Positions 33,841 through 43,201 of a stretch of 64,000 nt of DNA are shown here, in pieces. Under the pieces are notes generated by a model, which saw only the letters and a program-made list of their open reading frames with translations, had not been told where the DNA came from and did not search any database. Each line of letters opens with the position of its first letter. Position 1 is the first letter of the stretch. This DNA is from Nitratireductor pacificus pht-3B (GTDB lineage Bacteria; Pseudomonadota; Alphaproteobacteria; Rhizobiales; Rhizobiaceae). A program made the position numbers and the translations under genes. The DNA is taken from contig NZ_AMRM01000002.1 of NCBI RefSeq assembly GCF_000300335.1, forward strand, positions 62,001-126,000. Reading direction: 5' to 3'.

Positions 33841-34812
33841 GTGACAGCCTTTCTGATACGCAGACTGTTCCAGGCAATTATAGTTCTGGTGGCCACTTCG
33901 GTGATCGTTTTCACCGGGGTATTCGCGATTGGCGATCCGCTCGAAATCCTGCTTCCGGCTGATGCCTCGATGGCGGAGCGCGAACAGGTGGCAGAGTCCC
34001 TGGGGCTTAACGACCCGCTGCCGGCCCAGTATGTCCGCTTCGTAACGGACGCGGTGCAGGGCGATTTCGGACGCTCCTTCGTTTATAATCGCCCGGCCAC
34101 CGAGGTCATCCTGGAGCGCCTGCCCGCCACGCTGGAACTCACCTTCACGGCATTGGTCATCTCGCTCGTCATAGGCATACCGCTCGGGCTCTGGGCCGGG
34201 GTGGCGGCGGGATCGGCGACCGACGAGACCATCATGACCGGGTCAATCCTCGGCTTCTCACTGCCCAATTTCTGGCAGGGCATGATGTTGATCATGATCT
34301 TTTCGGTGACGCTCGGCTGGCTGCCGTCCACGGGGCGTGGCGAGACGGGGTCACTGTTCGGCATAGAAACCAGCTTTGCCACCTGGGACGGGCTGAAACA
34401 TCTTCTGCTGCCGGCGATCAATCTGGCGCTTGCGCAGACGGCGCTCGTCATCCGCCTCACGCGCACCGGCGTGCAGGAAACCATGCCGCTCGATTTCGTG
34501 AAATTCGCCAGAGCGCGCGGCATTTCCTCGCCGCGAATCCTGTTCGTCCATGTGATGAAGAACATCCTCATCCCGATCATCACAGTAATCGGCATCGAGT
34601 TCGGCTCGCTTGTCGCTTTCGCCGTGGTGACCGAGACGATCTTCGCCTGGCCGGGGATCGGCAAGCTGATCATCGATTCCATCAACGCGTTGGATCGTCC
34701 GATCATCGTCTCCTACATCCTGATCGTGGTGACCATGTTCATCGTCATCAATTTCTGCGTCGACGCGCTCTATTCGCTGCTTGACCCCCGCATAAGGGTC
34801 AGCGCGCAATGA
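33841..34812 (+). CDS. Peptide-type ABC importer permease (DppB-like), system 1
   Basis: 323 residues from a GTG preceded by GGGGGAG. Six hydrophobic segments. The N-terminal FLIRRLFQAIIVLVATSVIVF and the late VVTETIFAWPGIGKLIIDSI are standard for DppB/OppB/GsiC permeases. The ATPase-docking loop reads FVKFARARGIS. First gene of a B-C-D-F-A-hydrolase operon. The ligand is a peptide or another amphipathic small molecule. Confidence 0.92.
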   Translation: MTAFLIRRLFQAIIVLVATSVIVFTGVFAIGDPLEILLPADASMAEREQVAESLGLNDPLPAQYVRFVTDAVQGDFGRSFVYNRPATEVILERLPATLELTFTALVISLVIGIPLGLWAGVAAGSATDETIMTGSILGFSLPNFWQGMMLIMIFSVTLGWLPSTGRGETGSLFGIETSFATWDGLKHLLLPAINLALAQTALVIRLTRTGVQETMPLDFVKFARARGISSPRILFVHVMKNILIPIITVIGIEFGSLVAFAVVTETIFAWPGIGKLIIDSINALDRPIIVSYILIVVTMFIVINFCVDALYSLLDPRIRVSAQ

Positions 34813-35708
34813 TGGCCTTCCCGACCTATCTGCACGGACAGAGCCTTTCGGCCCGTGCCCTGCGCGGCCTCCTGGGAAGCCGCAAGGCGACAGTCGCGCT
34901 GGCGGTTTGCATTCTTCTGATCGGGGCGGCGATGCTGGCGCCTGTGCTGGCGCCGCAAAACCCGTATGACCTCGCGCAGATCGACTTCTTCGACAGCAAG
35001 CTGCCGCCTCTGAGCGGAGGATCGACCGGCATTACCTATTGGCTCGGCACCGACACGCAGGGCAGGGACATGCTGTCGGCGATGATGTACGGGCTGCGCA
35101 CCAGTCTCGGCGTCGGGCTCGTGTCCGGCTTCTTCGCGCTTGCCGTCGGTACCTCGCTGGGGTTGATCGCTGCCTATACGGGTGGGCGGCTCGATAGTCT
35201 CATCATGCGCTTTGTCGATCTGATGCTCGGTTTTCCGACCATTCTCGTGGCGCTGATGATCCTCGTGGTCTTCGGACAGGGGACATGGAAGGTCATCCTT
35301 GCTCTCGTCTTCGTGCAATGGGCTTATTTCGCGCGGGCGGTCAGGGCGGCAGCACTGGTGGAATCCAGCCGCGACTATGTGGAAGCCGCGCGCTGCCTCG
35401 GTCTTTCTGCCCCGCGCATCCTGTTCTTCCAGATTCTTCCGAACTGTCTTCCGCCCCTGATCGTGATCGCCACCATTCAGGTGGCCAGCGCCATTGCCGC
35501 CGAAGCGACGCTGAGCTTTCTGGGCATCGGCCTGCCGATTACCGAGCCCTCCCTGGGGCTTCTGATCGCCAATGGCTACCAGGTGCTTCTGGCCGGCGTT
35601 TACTGGATGAGCGTCTTTCCGGGGCTTCTTCTTCTCATCCTTGTCTTCAGCATCAACCTCGTCGGCGACCGGCTGCGCGAAACGCTCAATCCGAGGCTGG
35701 TTCAATGA
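34809..35708 (+). CDS. Peptide-type ABC importer permease (DppC-like), system 1
   Basis: 299 residues, ATGA overlap with the first permease (34809-34812). The N-terminal cytoplasmic part is followed by the OppC-type LGTDTQGRDMLSAMMYGLRTSL motif and the EAA loop VEAARCLGLSAPRILFFQILPN. The C-terminal VGDRLRETLNPRL is the usual DppC ending. It forms the channel with the DppB-like subunit. Confidence 0.93.
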   Translation: MMAFPTYLHGQSLSARALRGLLGSRKATVALAVCILLIGAAMLAPVLAPQNPYDLAQIDFFDSKLPPLSGGSTGITYWLGTDTQGRDMLSAMMYGLRTSLGVGLVSGFFALAVGTSLGLIAAYTGGRLDSLIMRFVDLMLGFPTILVALMILVVFGQGTWKVILALVFVQWAYFARAVRAAALVESSRDYVEAARCLGLSAPRILFFQILPNCLPPLIVIATIQVASAIAAEATLSFLGIGLPITEPSLGLLIANGYQVLLAGVYWMSVFPGLLLLILVFSINLVGDRLRETLNPRLVQ

Positions 35709-36676
35709 CCGCTCCCCTGCTTGAAGTGGACAATCTGCAAACGCATTTCGAAACGCTTGCCGGTGTGGTGAAGGCGGTAGACGGCGTGTCCTTTACCGTG
35801 GCGCGCGGCGAGGTTCTGGGTCTTGTCGGCGAAAGCGGGTCCGGCAAATCCATCACGGGCTTCTCGCTGCTGGGGCTGCTGGATGCGCCCGGCCGGGTGG
35901 TCGGCGGGGCGGTGCGGTTCAACGGCGAAGACCTGTTGGCGCTCGATGCCAAAAGGCAGCGGCAGATCCGCGGCAATCGCATCGCTATGATCTTCCAGGA
36001 CCCGATGATGACGCTAAATCCGGTCCTGAGCATCGGGACGCAGATGGTCGAGACCGTCCGCGCCCATGACACGGTAAGCCGCGCCGAAGCGCGCCGGCGC
36101 TCGCGCGACGCGCTGGGCAAGGTGGGCATTCCGTCGCCTGAAGAAAGGCTTGATGCCTATCCGCATGAGTTCTCCGGAGGTATGCGCCAACGCGTCGCCA
36201 TCGCGATCGCGCTCTTGCACGGGCCGGACCTGATCATCGCCGACGAGCCTACGACTGCGCTCGATGTCACGATCCAAAGCCAGATTCTCGCGCAGGTGCA
36301 GCAATTGTGCAGTGAGCTGGGCATGGGTTTGATCTGGATCAGCCATGACCTGGGTGTGGTGGCGGGTCTCGCTCACAAGGTGGCGGTCATGTATGCGGGC
36401 CGGATCGTCGAGCAAGGGACGGTGGTCGATGTCTTGGACAGATCGCGCCACCCTTATACGCGAGGGTTGATTGCTTCGACACCCATGGCCAACCAGCGCG
36501 GCGTACCCCTCCATCAGATTCCCGGTTCTGCGCCTTCTCCGCTCGATCGGCCGGAAGGGTGTTCGTTCCATCCCCGATGCTCACGCGCGAGCGACGCCTG
36601 CGTGAAGGTGCCCGAGATTTCCCGCACGCGGAACCATGAATGGCGTTGCTTCCATCCGCTTGGAGCAGACATATGA
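35705..36676 (+). CDS. Peptide-type ABC importer ATPase (DppD-like), system 1
   Basis: 323 residues from the ATG at 35705 (ATGA overlap); the frame is open further upstream only as antisense-like read-through of the permease gene. Walker A GESGSGKS, signature FSGGMRQRV, Walker [15 protein letters not shown]-loop WISHDLG. The oligopeptide-type C-terminus with cysteines (GCSFHPRCSRASDAC) commonly binds an Fe-S cluster in the OppD/DppD family. It pairs with the next gene's ATPase. Confidence 0.93.
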   Translation: MTAPLLEVDNLQTHFETLAGVVKAVDGVSFTVARGEVLGLVGESGSGKSITGFSLLGLLDAPGRVVGGAVRFNGEDLLALDAKRQRQIRGNRIAMIFQDPMMTLNPVLSIGTQMVETVRAHDTVSRAEARRRSRDALGKVGIPSPEERLDAYPHEFSGGMRQRVAIAIALLHGPDLIIADEPTTALDVTIQSQILAQVQQLCSELGMGLIWISHDLGVVAGLAHKVAVMYAGRIVEQGTVVDVLDRSRHPYTRGLIASTPMANQRGVPLHQIPGSAPSPLDRPEGCSFHPRCSRASDACVKVPEISRTRNHEWRCFHPLGADI

Positions 36677-37725
36677 CGACGTCACGGACGCCGCTGGCGC
36701 AGGCGGTCAATATAAGCAAGCGCTTTCAGAAGAAGACGGATTTCGCCGAACGTGCGGCCATTGCGCTAGGGGCCATGAGGAAACCTCCGGTCGTTCATGC
36801 GCTTGACGATGTCAGCCTCGATATCCGCCAGGGCGAAGTGGTCGGGCTCGTGGGCGAGAGCGGCTGCGGGAAGTCTACGCTCGGCCGCATTATGGCAGGC
36901 ATGCTTGCGCCCACCGAAGGCATCGTGCTGCGCGATGGTGCCGATGTTGCGGGACTCAAAGGGCGCAAGGCGCGTGCCATGCGCCTCCGCACGCAGATCA
37001 TCTTCCAGGACCCCATGTCTTCGCTCAATCCGCGCCGGCGCGTCGGCGATATTATCGGCGAGGCCCCACGTTTTCACGGTTTGGTCGACAAGGCGGGGCA
37101 GGAGAAGCTCGTCGCCGAACTGCTGGAGACCGTGGGGCTCCAGCCTGAAATGGCGCAGCGTTTCCCGCACCAGTTTTCAGGAGGTCAGCGCCAGCGCATC
37201 GGCATTGCCCGGGCTCTTGCGGTGAAACCTGACTTCCTGGTCTGCGACGAAAGCATCGCCGCGCTGGACGTGTCCATTCAGGCACAGATCATCAATCTTT
37301 TCATGGAGTTGCGTGAGCGCCTCGGCTTGACATTGCTGTTCATCAGCCATGATCTTTCCGTGGTCCAGCATATCAGCGACCGCGTGGTGATCATGTATCT
37401 GGGGCGCGTTGTGGAAACGGCTCCCGTGGACCGCATCTTTGAAGCGCCCAACCATCCCTATACGCAGGCGTTGCTCGATGAAATTCCCCGGATAGACCGC
37501 CGCAACCGCAGCTTCGCGACCATTCGCGGCGAGATACCGTCTCCGGTCAATCCGCCGAAGGGCTGCCACTTCCATCCGAGGTGTCTGCATGCATTCGACC
37601 GCTGCCGTACTGAACGCCCGCAACTCAAGCGGCTTCAGGCGGGGCATGAAAGCGCATGCCATCTCAATGATTTGCCACCATCGCAGCAACCACTCAAATG
37701 GGAGGAAAACAATGAAATGCTTTAA
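36673..37725 (+). CDS. Peptide-type ABC importer ATPase (DppF-like), system 1
   Basis: 350 residues from the ATG at 36673, overlapping the previous stop by ATGA. Walker A GESGCGKST, signature [15 protein letters not shown], then LVCDESIAALDVSIQ, where the usual DEP Walker B tail is DES. The C-terminal GCHFHPRCLHAFDRC cysteine motif is conserved. The Pro-to-Ser change after the catalytic Glu also occurs in other DppF/GsiA-type subunits and should not kill ATP hydrolysis. Its last bases run up to the binding-protein ATG, with no gap except the final codons. Confidence 0.92.
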   Translation: MTTSRTPLAQAVNISKRFQKKTDFAERAAIALGAMRKPPVVHALDDVSLDIRQGEVVGLVGESGCGKSTLGRIMAGMLAPTEGIVLRDGADVAGLKGRKARAMRLRTQIIFQDPMSSLNPRRRVGDIIGEAPRFHGLVDKAGQEKLVAELLETVGLQPEMAQRFPHQFSGGQRQRIGIARALAVKPDFLVCDESIAALDVSIQAQIINLFMELRERLGLTLLFISHDLSVVQHISDRVVIMYLGRVVETAPVDRIFEAPNHPYTQALLDEIPRIDRRNRSFATIRGEIPSPVNPPKGCHFHPRCLHAFDRCRTERPQLKRLQAGHESACHLNDLPPSQQPLKWEENNEML

Positions 37726-39298
37726 GCACGGCGCCATCAAACGGGGAGCCATAGCTGCCCTTCTGGCGACAGTCGCCCTGCCGGCGCTGGCCGCCGATCT
37801 CATGATCGGACGGGCTGCTGAGCCATCGTCCATCGATCCGCAATTTTCGCGCACCGGCAACAATCAGGGCACGGCCCAGCTCATGTTCGGGCGCCTGATC
37901 GAGCAGGATGCAAACCTGCAGATCAGTCCCGGTCTCGCCACCGAATGGAACGCGGTCGATGACACGACCTGGGAAATCAAGCTTCGTGAAGGCGTGAAAT
38001 TCCACGACGGTTCGGCTCTGACCGCTGACGATGTGATTTACTCGTTGGAGCGGACCGATGAGGTGCCAAACAGCCCCGCACCATTCTCCGACATGGTGTC
38101 GTCTATCGACACGATGGAAAAGGTCGATGACCTGACCATTCGCATCAAGACCAAGGAACCGGCCCCTGCGTTCATAGAAGACATCGGCCGCGTCTTCATC
38201 ATCTCCAAGGCCGCCTCTGAAGGGAAATCTTCTGAGGATTTCAATACCGGCACGGCCACGGTTGGCACCGGCCCCTACAAGTTTGTTTCCTTCAAGCCGG
38301 GCGAAAGCCTGACCATCGAGGCCTTTGATGGTTATTGGGGCGCGCAGCCGGAATTCAAGGATGTGGAGGTTCGCTTCATCTCCAATGATGCAGCGCGTGT
38401 TGCCGCGCTTCTATCCGGGTCTGTCGATCTCATTGATGCTGTGCCGCCCGCCGATGTGGCCCGCCTCGAGGAACAGGAAGGCATCAATGTCGTTTCCGCG
38501 GCGTCGGGCAGGGTGATCTATCTCGGTCTGTCCCAGCGTTTCGATCAGGCTCCCGGCGTTTTCGATCTCGACGGCAAGCCGCTGGCGGAAAATCCCTTCC
38601 GCGATCCGCGCGTGCGCAAAGCGATTTCGCTCATGATCGACCGCCAGCTGGTCGTCGACCGTATTCTCGGCGGCGCAGGCGTGCCTGCGGGCCAGCTCGT
38701 TCCGGCGGTCCTGGGTGGCTATGCCGAAGATCTGAAGCCCGACGAAGTAGATGTCGCAAAGGCGAAGGAATTGCTTACGGAGGCGGGCTATCCGGACGGA
38801 TTTGCGCTAAAACTCTATTCGTCCAACAACCGTTTTCCCGGTGATGGCGATCTCGTTCAGGCGCTTGGTCAGATGCTGACCCGTGGCGGCCTGAAGGTGC
38901 AGGGTGTTGAGGCGCTGCCCTACAATGTCTACTCCAAGGCCGCCAGCGCAGGGGATTACGGCGCTTTCGTCTTCTCGCTCGGCTCCTCCACGCCGACTTC
39001 CGCACCCAATCTGTCGAGCTTGATCCAGACTTATGACAAGGAAGCGGGTACGGGTGCATTCAATCGCGTGCGATTTTCCAGCAAGGCGTTTGACGATGCT
39101 CTCGCGGTCGCGCTTCAGGAGTTCGACGCGCAGAAGCGTGATGAGCTTTTGGCGGAAGCCACGCGGATTGCCTTCGCCGAAACACCGATCGTACCGCTGT
39201 ACTGGCAGAAGGTGTTCTGGGGCGCGCGTAAGGGTATCACCATCGATGGTGGCCTTTCCGAATACACCCTTGCTCAGGACGTGAAGCGGGTGGACTGA
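37712..39298 (+). CDS. Peptide-type ABC importer solute-binding protein, system 1
   Basis: 528 residues from the ATG at 37712, preceded by GGGAGGAAAAC and overlapping the ATPase gene end. Signal peptide: MKCFKHGAIKRGAIAALLAT, continuing to ALAA before DLMIGRA. SBP family 5 (DppA/OppA): PSSIDPQFSRTGNN, LREGVKFHDGSALTADDVIYSLER and VGTGPYKFVSF. Unusually it comes after the permease and ATPase genes, and only one base separates it from the hydrolase gene, so no intercistronic stem-loop is present here. Confidence 0.93.
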   Translation: MKCFKHGAIKRGAIAALLATVALPALAADLMIGRAAEPSSIDPQFSRTGNNQGTAQLMFGRLIEQDANLQISPGLATEWNAVDDTTWEIKLREGVKFHDGSALTADDVIYSLERTDEVPNSPAPFSDMVSSIDTMEKVDDLTIRIKTKEPAPAFIEDIGRVFIISKAASEGKSSEDFNTGTATVGTGPYKFVSFKPGESLTIEAFDGYWGAQPEFKDVEVRFISNDAARVAALLSGSVDLIDAVPPADVARLEEQEGINVVSAASGRVIYLGLSQRFDQAPGVFDLDGKPLAENPFRDPRVRKAISLMIDRQLVVDRILGGAGVPAGQLVPAVLGGYAEDLKPDEVDVAKAKELLTEAGYPDGFALKLYSSNNRFPGDGDLVQALGQMLTRGGLKVQGVEALPYNVYSKAASAGDYGAFVFSLGSSTPTSAPNLSSLIQTYDKEAGTGAFNRVRFSSKAFDDALAVALQEFDAQKRDELLAEATRIAFAETPIVPLYWQKVFWGARKGITIDGGLSEYTLAQDVKRVD

Positions 39299-39299
39299 C

Positions 39300-41183
39300 G
39301 TGACGGCCAACCTGACGCCCCCTATCGCACTCACTGCCGACGTTATGGTTCATCGGGATGTTATGATCCCCATGCGCGATGGCGTCAGGTTGGCCACTGA
39401 CATCTATCGTCCGGGGAGGGATGGCAAAGCTGCGCATGATCCCCTGCCGGTTATCTTCGAACGCACCCCCTACGACAAGGCCGGAACGCCGCGCACGGAA
39501 CTGTCACTGCGCGATCCGGTTCCGGCATCCCGTGAGGAGCTTGCCATCCGCCTGGTGCGTGAGGGTTATGTCGTCATCTGGCAGGATTGCCGGGGGCGTT
39601 ATCGCTCTGAAGGCACGTTCACGAAATATCTGAACGAGGGCGAGGACGGGTTCGACGCGATGGTCTGGATCAAAGCCCAGCCCTGGAACAACGGCCGCAT
39701 CGGCACGATGGGGCTTTCCTATGATGCACATACTCAGATGGCAATGGCCTGCCTCAACCCGCCAGGACTTTCATGCATGGCGGTGGATTCGGGCGGGTTC
39801 TCCAATGCCTTCACCTGTGGCATCCGCCAGGGCGGAGCATTCGAGCTCAAACAGGCAACCTGGGCCTACAACCGAGCCATGGAAGCGCCGCTGGCAGAAA
39901 AAAATCCGCTCATCCGCGCTGCCATACAGGCAGAGGATCTGCATGGCTGGTTCGGCAAGATGCCATGGACGAAGGGGCGCAGCCCCGTCAAATGGGACCC
40001 CGACTATGAAGCCTATCTGCTGGACCAGTGGCAGAATGGCACCTTTGACGAGTTCTGGAAGAAGGTGGGAATCTGGGCGGCCGGTTATTACGACCGGATG
40101 GACACTGTCCCGGCGATCCTCATGTCCAGCTGGTACGATGCCTATGTCCATACGACGCTTGAAAACTATCAAGGCCTCAAAACACATGGGCGCCCGCTGA
40201 TCCTCATCATGGGGTGCTGGACCCACGGTAATCGCTCACAGCGCGTTTTCGGCGATGTGGATTTTGGACCGGCTGCGCCCTTTGACGGTCAGGTAGATAC
40301 GGACTGGCTGACCTTCCGGTTGCGCTGGTTCGAGCGCTGGCTGAAGCAGAGCCTGGAGCCCGAGCCCGTACTCGAAACGCCTGTTCACTACTTCCTGATG
40401 GGCGGGGGCGGGGGCGCAAAGACTGCCGACGGCCATATGATGCACGGGGGCGCGTGGCGGCGAAGCTCGGACTGGCCACCGCGTGAGGCGGCGCCGGTCC
40501 GATATTTCTTGCATGCCGATATGGAGCTGTCCCGGATACCGCCGGCTATGGAGAACCAGCACCTTGCCTATGATTTCGACCCGCGCAATCCCGTGCCGAC
40601 CATTGGCGGATCTCTCACCTCTGGCGAACCCATATTCTCGGGGGGCGGTTTCGATCAGGTGGAGCGTCCGGAATTTTACGGCTGCCTGAATCCCGGAATG
40701 CCGCTCACTGCCCGCAGGGATGTCGTGTCATTCCAGACTCCGCCACTGGAAGAGGATGTGATCGTCGCAGGTCCAGTCACGGTCCGCCTCAATGTTTCGA
40801 CCGATGCGCCGGACACCGATTTTACGGCCAAGCTCGTGGATGTCTATCCGCCTTCGGAAGACTATCCCCGTGGATATGCGTTGAATGTCACCGACGGCAT
40901 CTTCCGCCTTCGCTATCGCCATTCCTTCGAGAAGCCTGAACTGGTGCGGCCGGAGGAGGGCGTGATGGAAATCGAGATTACGCCCTTTGCTACGGCCAAC
41001 CGTTTCTGCAAGGGGCATTGCATCCGGGTCGATATCTCTTCGTCGAATTTTCCCAAGTATGACGTGAATCCCAATACGGGCGGGCCGGAAGGTACCTCCC
41101 GGATCGCGAACATCGCCCGCAACCGCATTCATCTCGATGCGACGCATCGCTCGTATGTGGAGCTGTACTGTCTGCCAGATTGA
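39300..41183 (+). CDS. CocE/NonD-type alpha/beta hydrolase (Xaa-Pro acylpeptidase-like)
   Basis: 627 residues from a GTG one base after the binding-protein stop. N-terminal catalytic domain: MIPMRDGVRLATDIYRP, IWQDCRGRYRSEG, and nucleophile S140 in IGTMGLSYDAHTQ (usual GxSYxG is GLSYDA here). The C-terminal jelly-roll domain (VAGPVTVRLNVSTDAPDTDF ...) is that of cocaine esterases and X-Pro dipeptidyl peptidases, roughly 550-650 residues. It hydrolyses ester or amide bonds. There is no signal peptide, so it acts in the cytoplasm on whatever the ABC system imports: a proline-containing or N-acylated peptide, a beta-lactam-like amide, or an ester. Confidence 0.87.
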   Translation: MTANLTPPIALTADVMVHRDVMIPMRDGVRLATDIYRPGRDGKAAHDPLPVIFERTPYDKAGTPRTELSLRDPVPASREELAIRLVREGYVVIWQDCRGRYRSEGTFTKYLNEGEDGFDAMVWIKAQPWNNGRIGTMGLSYDAHTQMAMACLNPPGLSCMAVDSGGFSNAFTCGIRQGGAFELKQATWAYNRAMEAPLAEKNPLIRAAIQAEDLHGWFGKMPWTKGRSPVKWDPDYEAYLLDQWQNGTFDEFWKKVGIWAAGYYDRMDTVPAILMSSWYDAYVHTTLENYQGLKTHGRPLILIMGCWTHGNRSQRVFGDVDFGPAAPFDGQVDTDWLTFRLRWFERWLKQSLEPEPVLETPVHYFLMGGGGGAKTADGHMMHGGAWRRSSDWPPREAAPVRYFLHADMELSRIPPAMENQHLAYDFDPRNPVPTIGGSLTSGEPIFSGGGFDQVERPEFYGCLNPGMPLTARRDVVSFQTPPLEEDVIVAGPVTVRLNVSTDAPDTDFTAKLVDVYPPSEDYPRGYALNVTDGIFRLRYRHSFEKPELVRPEEGVMEIEITPFATANRFCKGHCIRVDISSSNFPKYDVNPNTGGPEGTSRIANIARNRIHLDATHRSYVELYCLPD

Positions 41184-41383
41184 CTGAACGCAGCGAGATG
41201 CTGCCAAGACCGTCAAACCTGAACCATCCCGGGTCTGCCGGAGGCCGGTTGATGGAAGCTATACGCGATGTCTGCGGTCTCCAAAGTTGCGTAGAAATTT
41301 GCTTCGGCTTTGGCCGGCCGGATGTTGCGCATAGGCTTCAGCAGGCAGCGGTTGCCAAAGCGGTCGACCCAGTCAAGCGTAGC

Positions 41384-41700
41384 ATCTCGGATGCGACTTC
41401 TCGCTTGGCGCAAGAAGTATGGCGGCATGGCGGTGTCGGGGCCAAAAACGGCTGAAGGCACTGGAGGACGAGAATGCGCGCCTGAAGAAGCTTCAGGCGG
41501 AGGCGATGATGTATGTATAGACATTCTGCAAGATGCTGACCGGAAACTCTGACGCCAGGCTTGAGGAGGAATGCCGTGAGTTGGGTAATCGAAAAGAAAA
41601 CCACTCGCAGCGGCGGGTCTGCGCCTTGGTTGGCACTGCACCGCGCGTCTACCGATACACGTCTAGCCGGCCGAACCATGCTCCCCTGCGAGGAAGATAG
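41384..41700 (+). pseudogene. IS3-family transposase remnant (OrfA end and OrfB start)
   Basis: Three successive fragments of IS3-type OrfA appear in three frames: ISDAT (41384-41398), WRKKYGGMAVS (from 41406) and RLKALEDENARLKKL (41449 to a TAG at 41520). Each step is a one-base shift. About 85 bases on, SQRRVCALVGTAPRVYRYTSSRP (41605-41700, ending in TAG) matches the start of OrfB. The frameshifts and stops show it is dead. No terminal inverted repeats or target duplication were recognised, so the element's ends are lost. Confidence 0.72.
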
Positions 41701-42071
41701 CATGAGAGCCATCCGGCGCCGGTAGCTTCCGCTTTTCGTCGAACCCATAGGCGAGACGTCACAGCCACCATCGCGCCAGTCTCCACACCCACCCGATGTA
41801 CACTACAGGCTCCAATCGCTTTCCCGGCTTCTGGCGGCGGAGGCATAGCGCCCATCAGACAGGTTTCGGGCAATTCCTTGATCGTCCGCTACAGAGCTCA
41901 AGATGTGCGGAGGCGGATCTGATGCGCATCTCGTCGGAGAGACGATGGGCGGTCGCCGGGTCTTGGCGGCACGGGCGACCGCTGCATGCGGGCGTTTCAG
42001 GGAGAAAAACGATGGCGTTTCAAAAGCCGTGTTGACGAGGCGGCGCATATATCGCATATGTTTGATCAGAA

Positions 42072-42083
42072 ATTTGCGCAAAT
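42072..42083. promoter_or_regulatory. Palindrome upstream of hydrolase/ABC operon
   Basis: ATTTGCGCAAAT, a perfect 12-bp palindrome in an AT-rich patch that stands out from its GC-rich surroundings, about 300 bases before the alpha/beta-hydrolase start. It might be the operator for the GntR-type regulator encoded at the end of that operon. A single copy, so only suggestive. Confidence 0.3.
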
Positions 42084-42377
42084 ATGTGAGAACATTGTGG
42101 CACCCCTATCGAGCGCGACATATGCCGGCCTGACTCCACGGCGAAGCATGAACCGTATTGCGCGTGGGCTCGCGCATGTGGCGGAGGTCTGTGCTGCCTT
42201 TGCCGCTCCCCTCAAGATGAGCGGCAGGCAAAAGGCAGGCGGGGGCTGTTCCACCGAGCCTTTGGCGAACCGCCTTTGCGCCGTCCTTGGTGTCGTCTCC
42301 AGATCGAGCGACAGAAGTTCCGGTGCCGAACGTCTCCACGGCGGCGGGTTCATTCATAGCCGGGTGGAGAAGTGCCC

Positions 42378-43175
42378 ATGAGTCTGGGCGTGGATGCGGT
42401 CGTGCTGGACAAGGGGGGGGCTGGCCATGAAGCCGATTCGCGCTTTGCCTGCGCGTGGACACTGGCTCCCTCGGGCAAGCCCGATCGGCCGCTCTTGATC
42501 GCCATGCATGGCAGCGCGCGCGATCATCTGCCCACGCGCGATGCCTTTGACGATCTGGCCATGCGCCGGGACATCCATGTGCTCGCACCGCTCTTTCCGG
42601 CCGATGTGACGCGTCCGGGCTATTCCGATGGCTACAAGTTTCTTCGCGAGCCCGGCGTCGATTATGCGGCGCTGCTGGAGAGCATGATCGCAGCATTTCG
42701 GGCGCAGTTCGATCTCCACCCCCAACCGATCTATCTGTTCGGATTTTCCGGCGGGGCGCAGTTTGCTTTGCGGTATGCTTTGGTGGCGGCGGGAAGGCTG
42801 TCCGGCGCGGTTATCGCCGCGCCCGGCGCGGTGACGCTGCTGGACGCCGGTCTCCCATGGTGGCCCGGCGTGGGCGGAATCGAGCAGGCGATCGGGCGAC
42901 CGGTCGATGCGAGGGGGCTCGCAGGCCTCCCGATCCACCTCATCATCGGTGCAAACGACAGCGATCAGGGGCTCGTGGCGCGGGGGCCGGATCATCCCGA
43001 TTACTCGCCCTTCGCCGAAGTTGCCGGCGCGAACCGTCATGAACGTATCGAAGCCCTGAAGGAAAGCCTGGAGAAATCAGGGCTGAGACCGGGCCTCGAA
43101 TATCTGGATGGTGTTGGACACGAACTCGGCCCGGTGGCCGGGGCCGCATCCCGCGCCATTGAAAAGTGGCTTTGA
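42378..43175 (+). CDS. Alpha/beta hydrolase
   Basis: 265 residues from the ATG at 42378, 8 bases after GGAG; a GTG two codons earlier is possible. Alpha/beta-hydrolase motifs: LLIAMHGSARDH (oxyanion loop), LFGFSGGAQF with nucleophile S124, IIGANDSDQG (acid) and DGVGHELGP (His). No signal peptide, so cytoplasmic. It is the first gene of a unit with a binding protein, fused permease, ATPase and GntR regulator; its stop is 26 bases from the binding-protein ATG. It resembles small esterases or poly(3-hydroxybutyrate) depolymerase-like proteins, but the substrate is unknown and is likely the imported ligand. Confidence 0.82.
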   Translation: MSLGVDAVVLDKGGAGHEADSRFACAWTLAPSGKPDRPLLIAMHGSARDHLPTRDAFDDLAMRRDIHVLAPLFPADVTRPGYSDGYKFLREPGVDYAALLESMIAAFRAQFDLHPQPIYLFGFSGGAQFALRYALVAAGRLSGAVIAAPGAVTLLDAGLPWWPGVGGIEQAIGRPVDARGLAGLPIHLIIGANDSDQGLVARGPDHPDYSPFAEVAGANRHERIEALKESLEKSGLRPGLEYLDGVGHELGPVAGAASRAIEKWL

Positions 43176-43201
43176 ACACATACACAAAAAGGGGAATCCA
43201 C

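Larger units (their letters stand above)
41184..42377. other. 1.2-kb non-coding region with an IS remnant
   Basis: No intact gene. The left part holds the decayed IS3-type remnant at 41384-41700. To the right of it (41700-42377) I find no homology I can name. An AT-rich patch at 42040-42110 contains the perfect palindrome ATTTGCGCAAAT (42072-42083) and a CATATATCGCATATG stretch, about 270-330 bases ahead of the next operon. It is the break between two unrelated transporter operons and could be an old insertion or recombination point. Confidence 0.5.
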
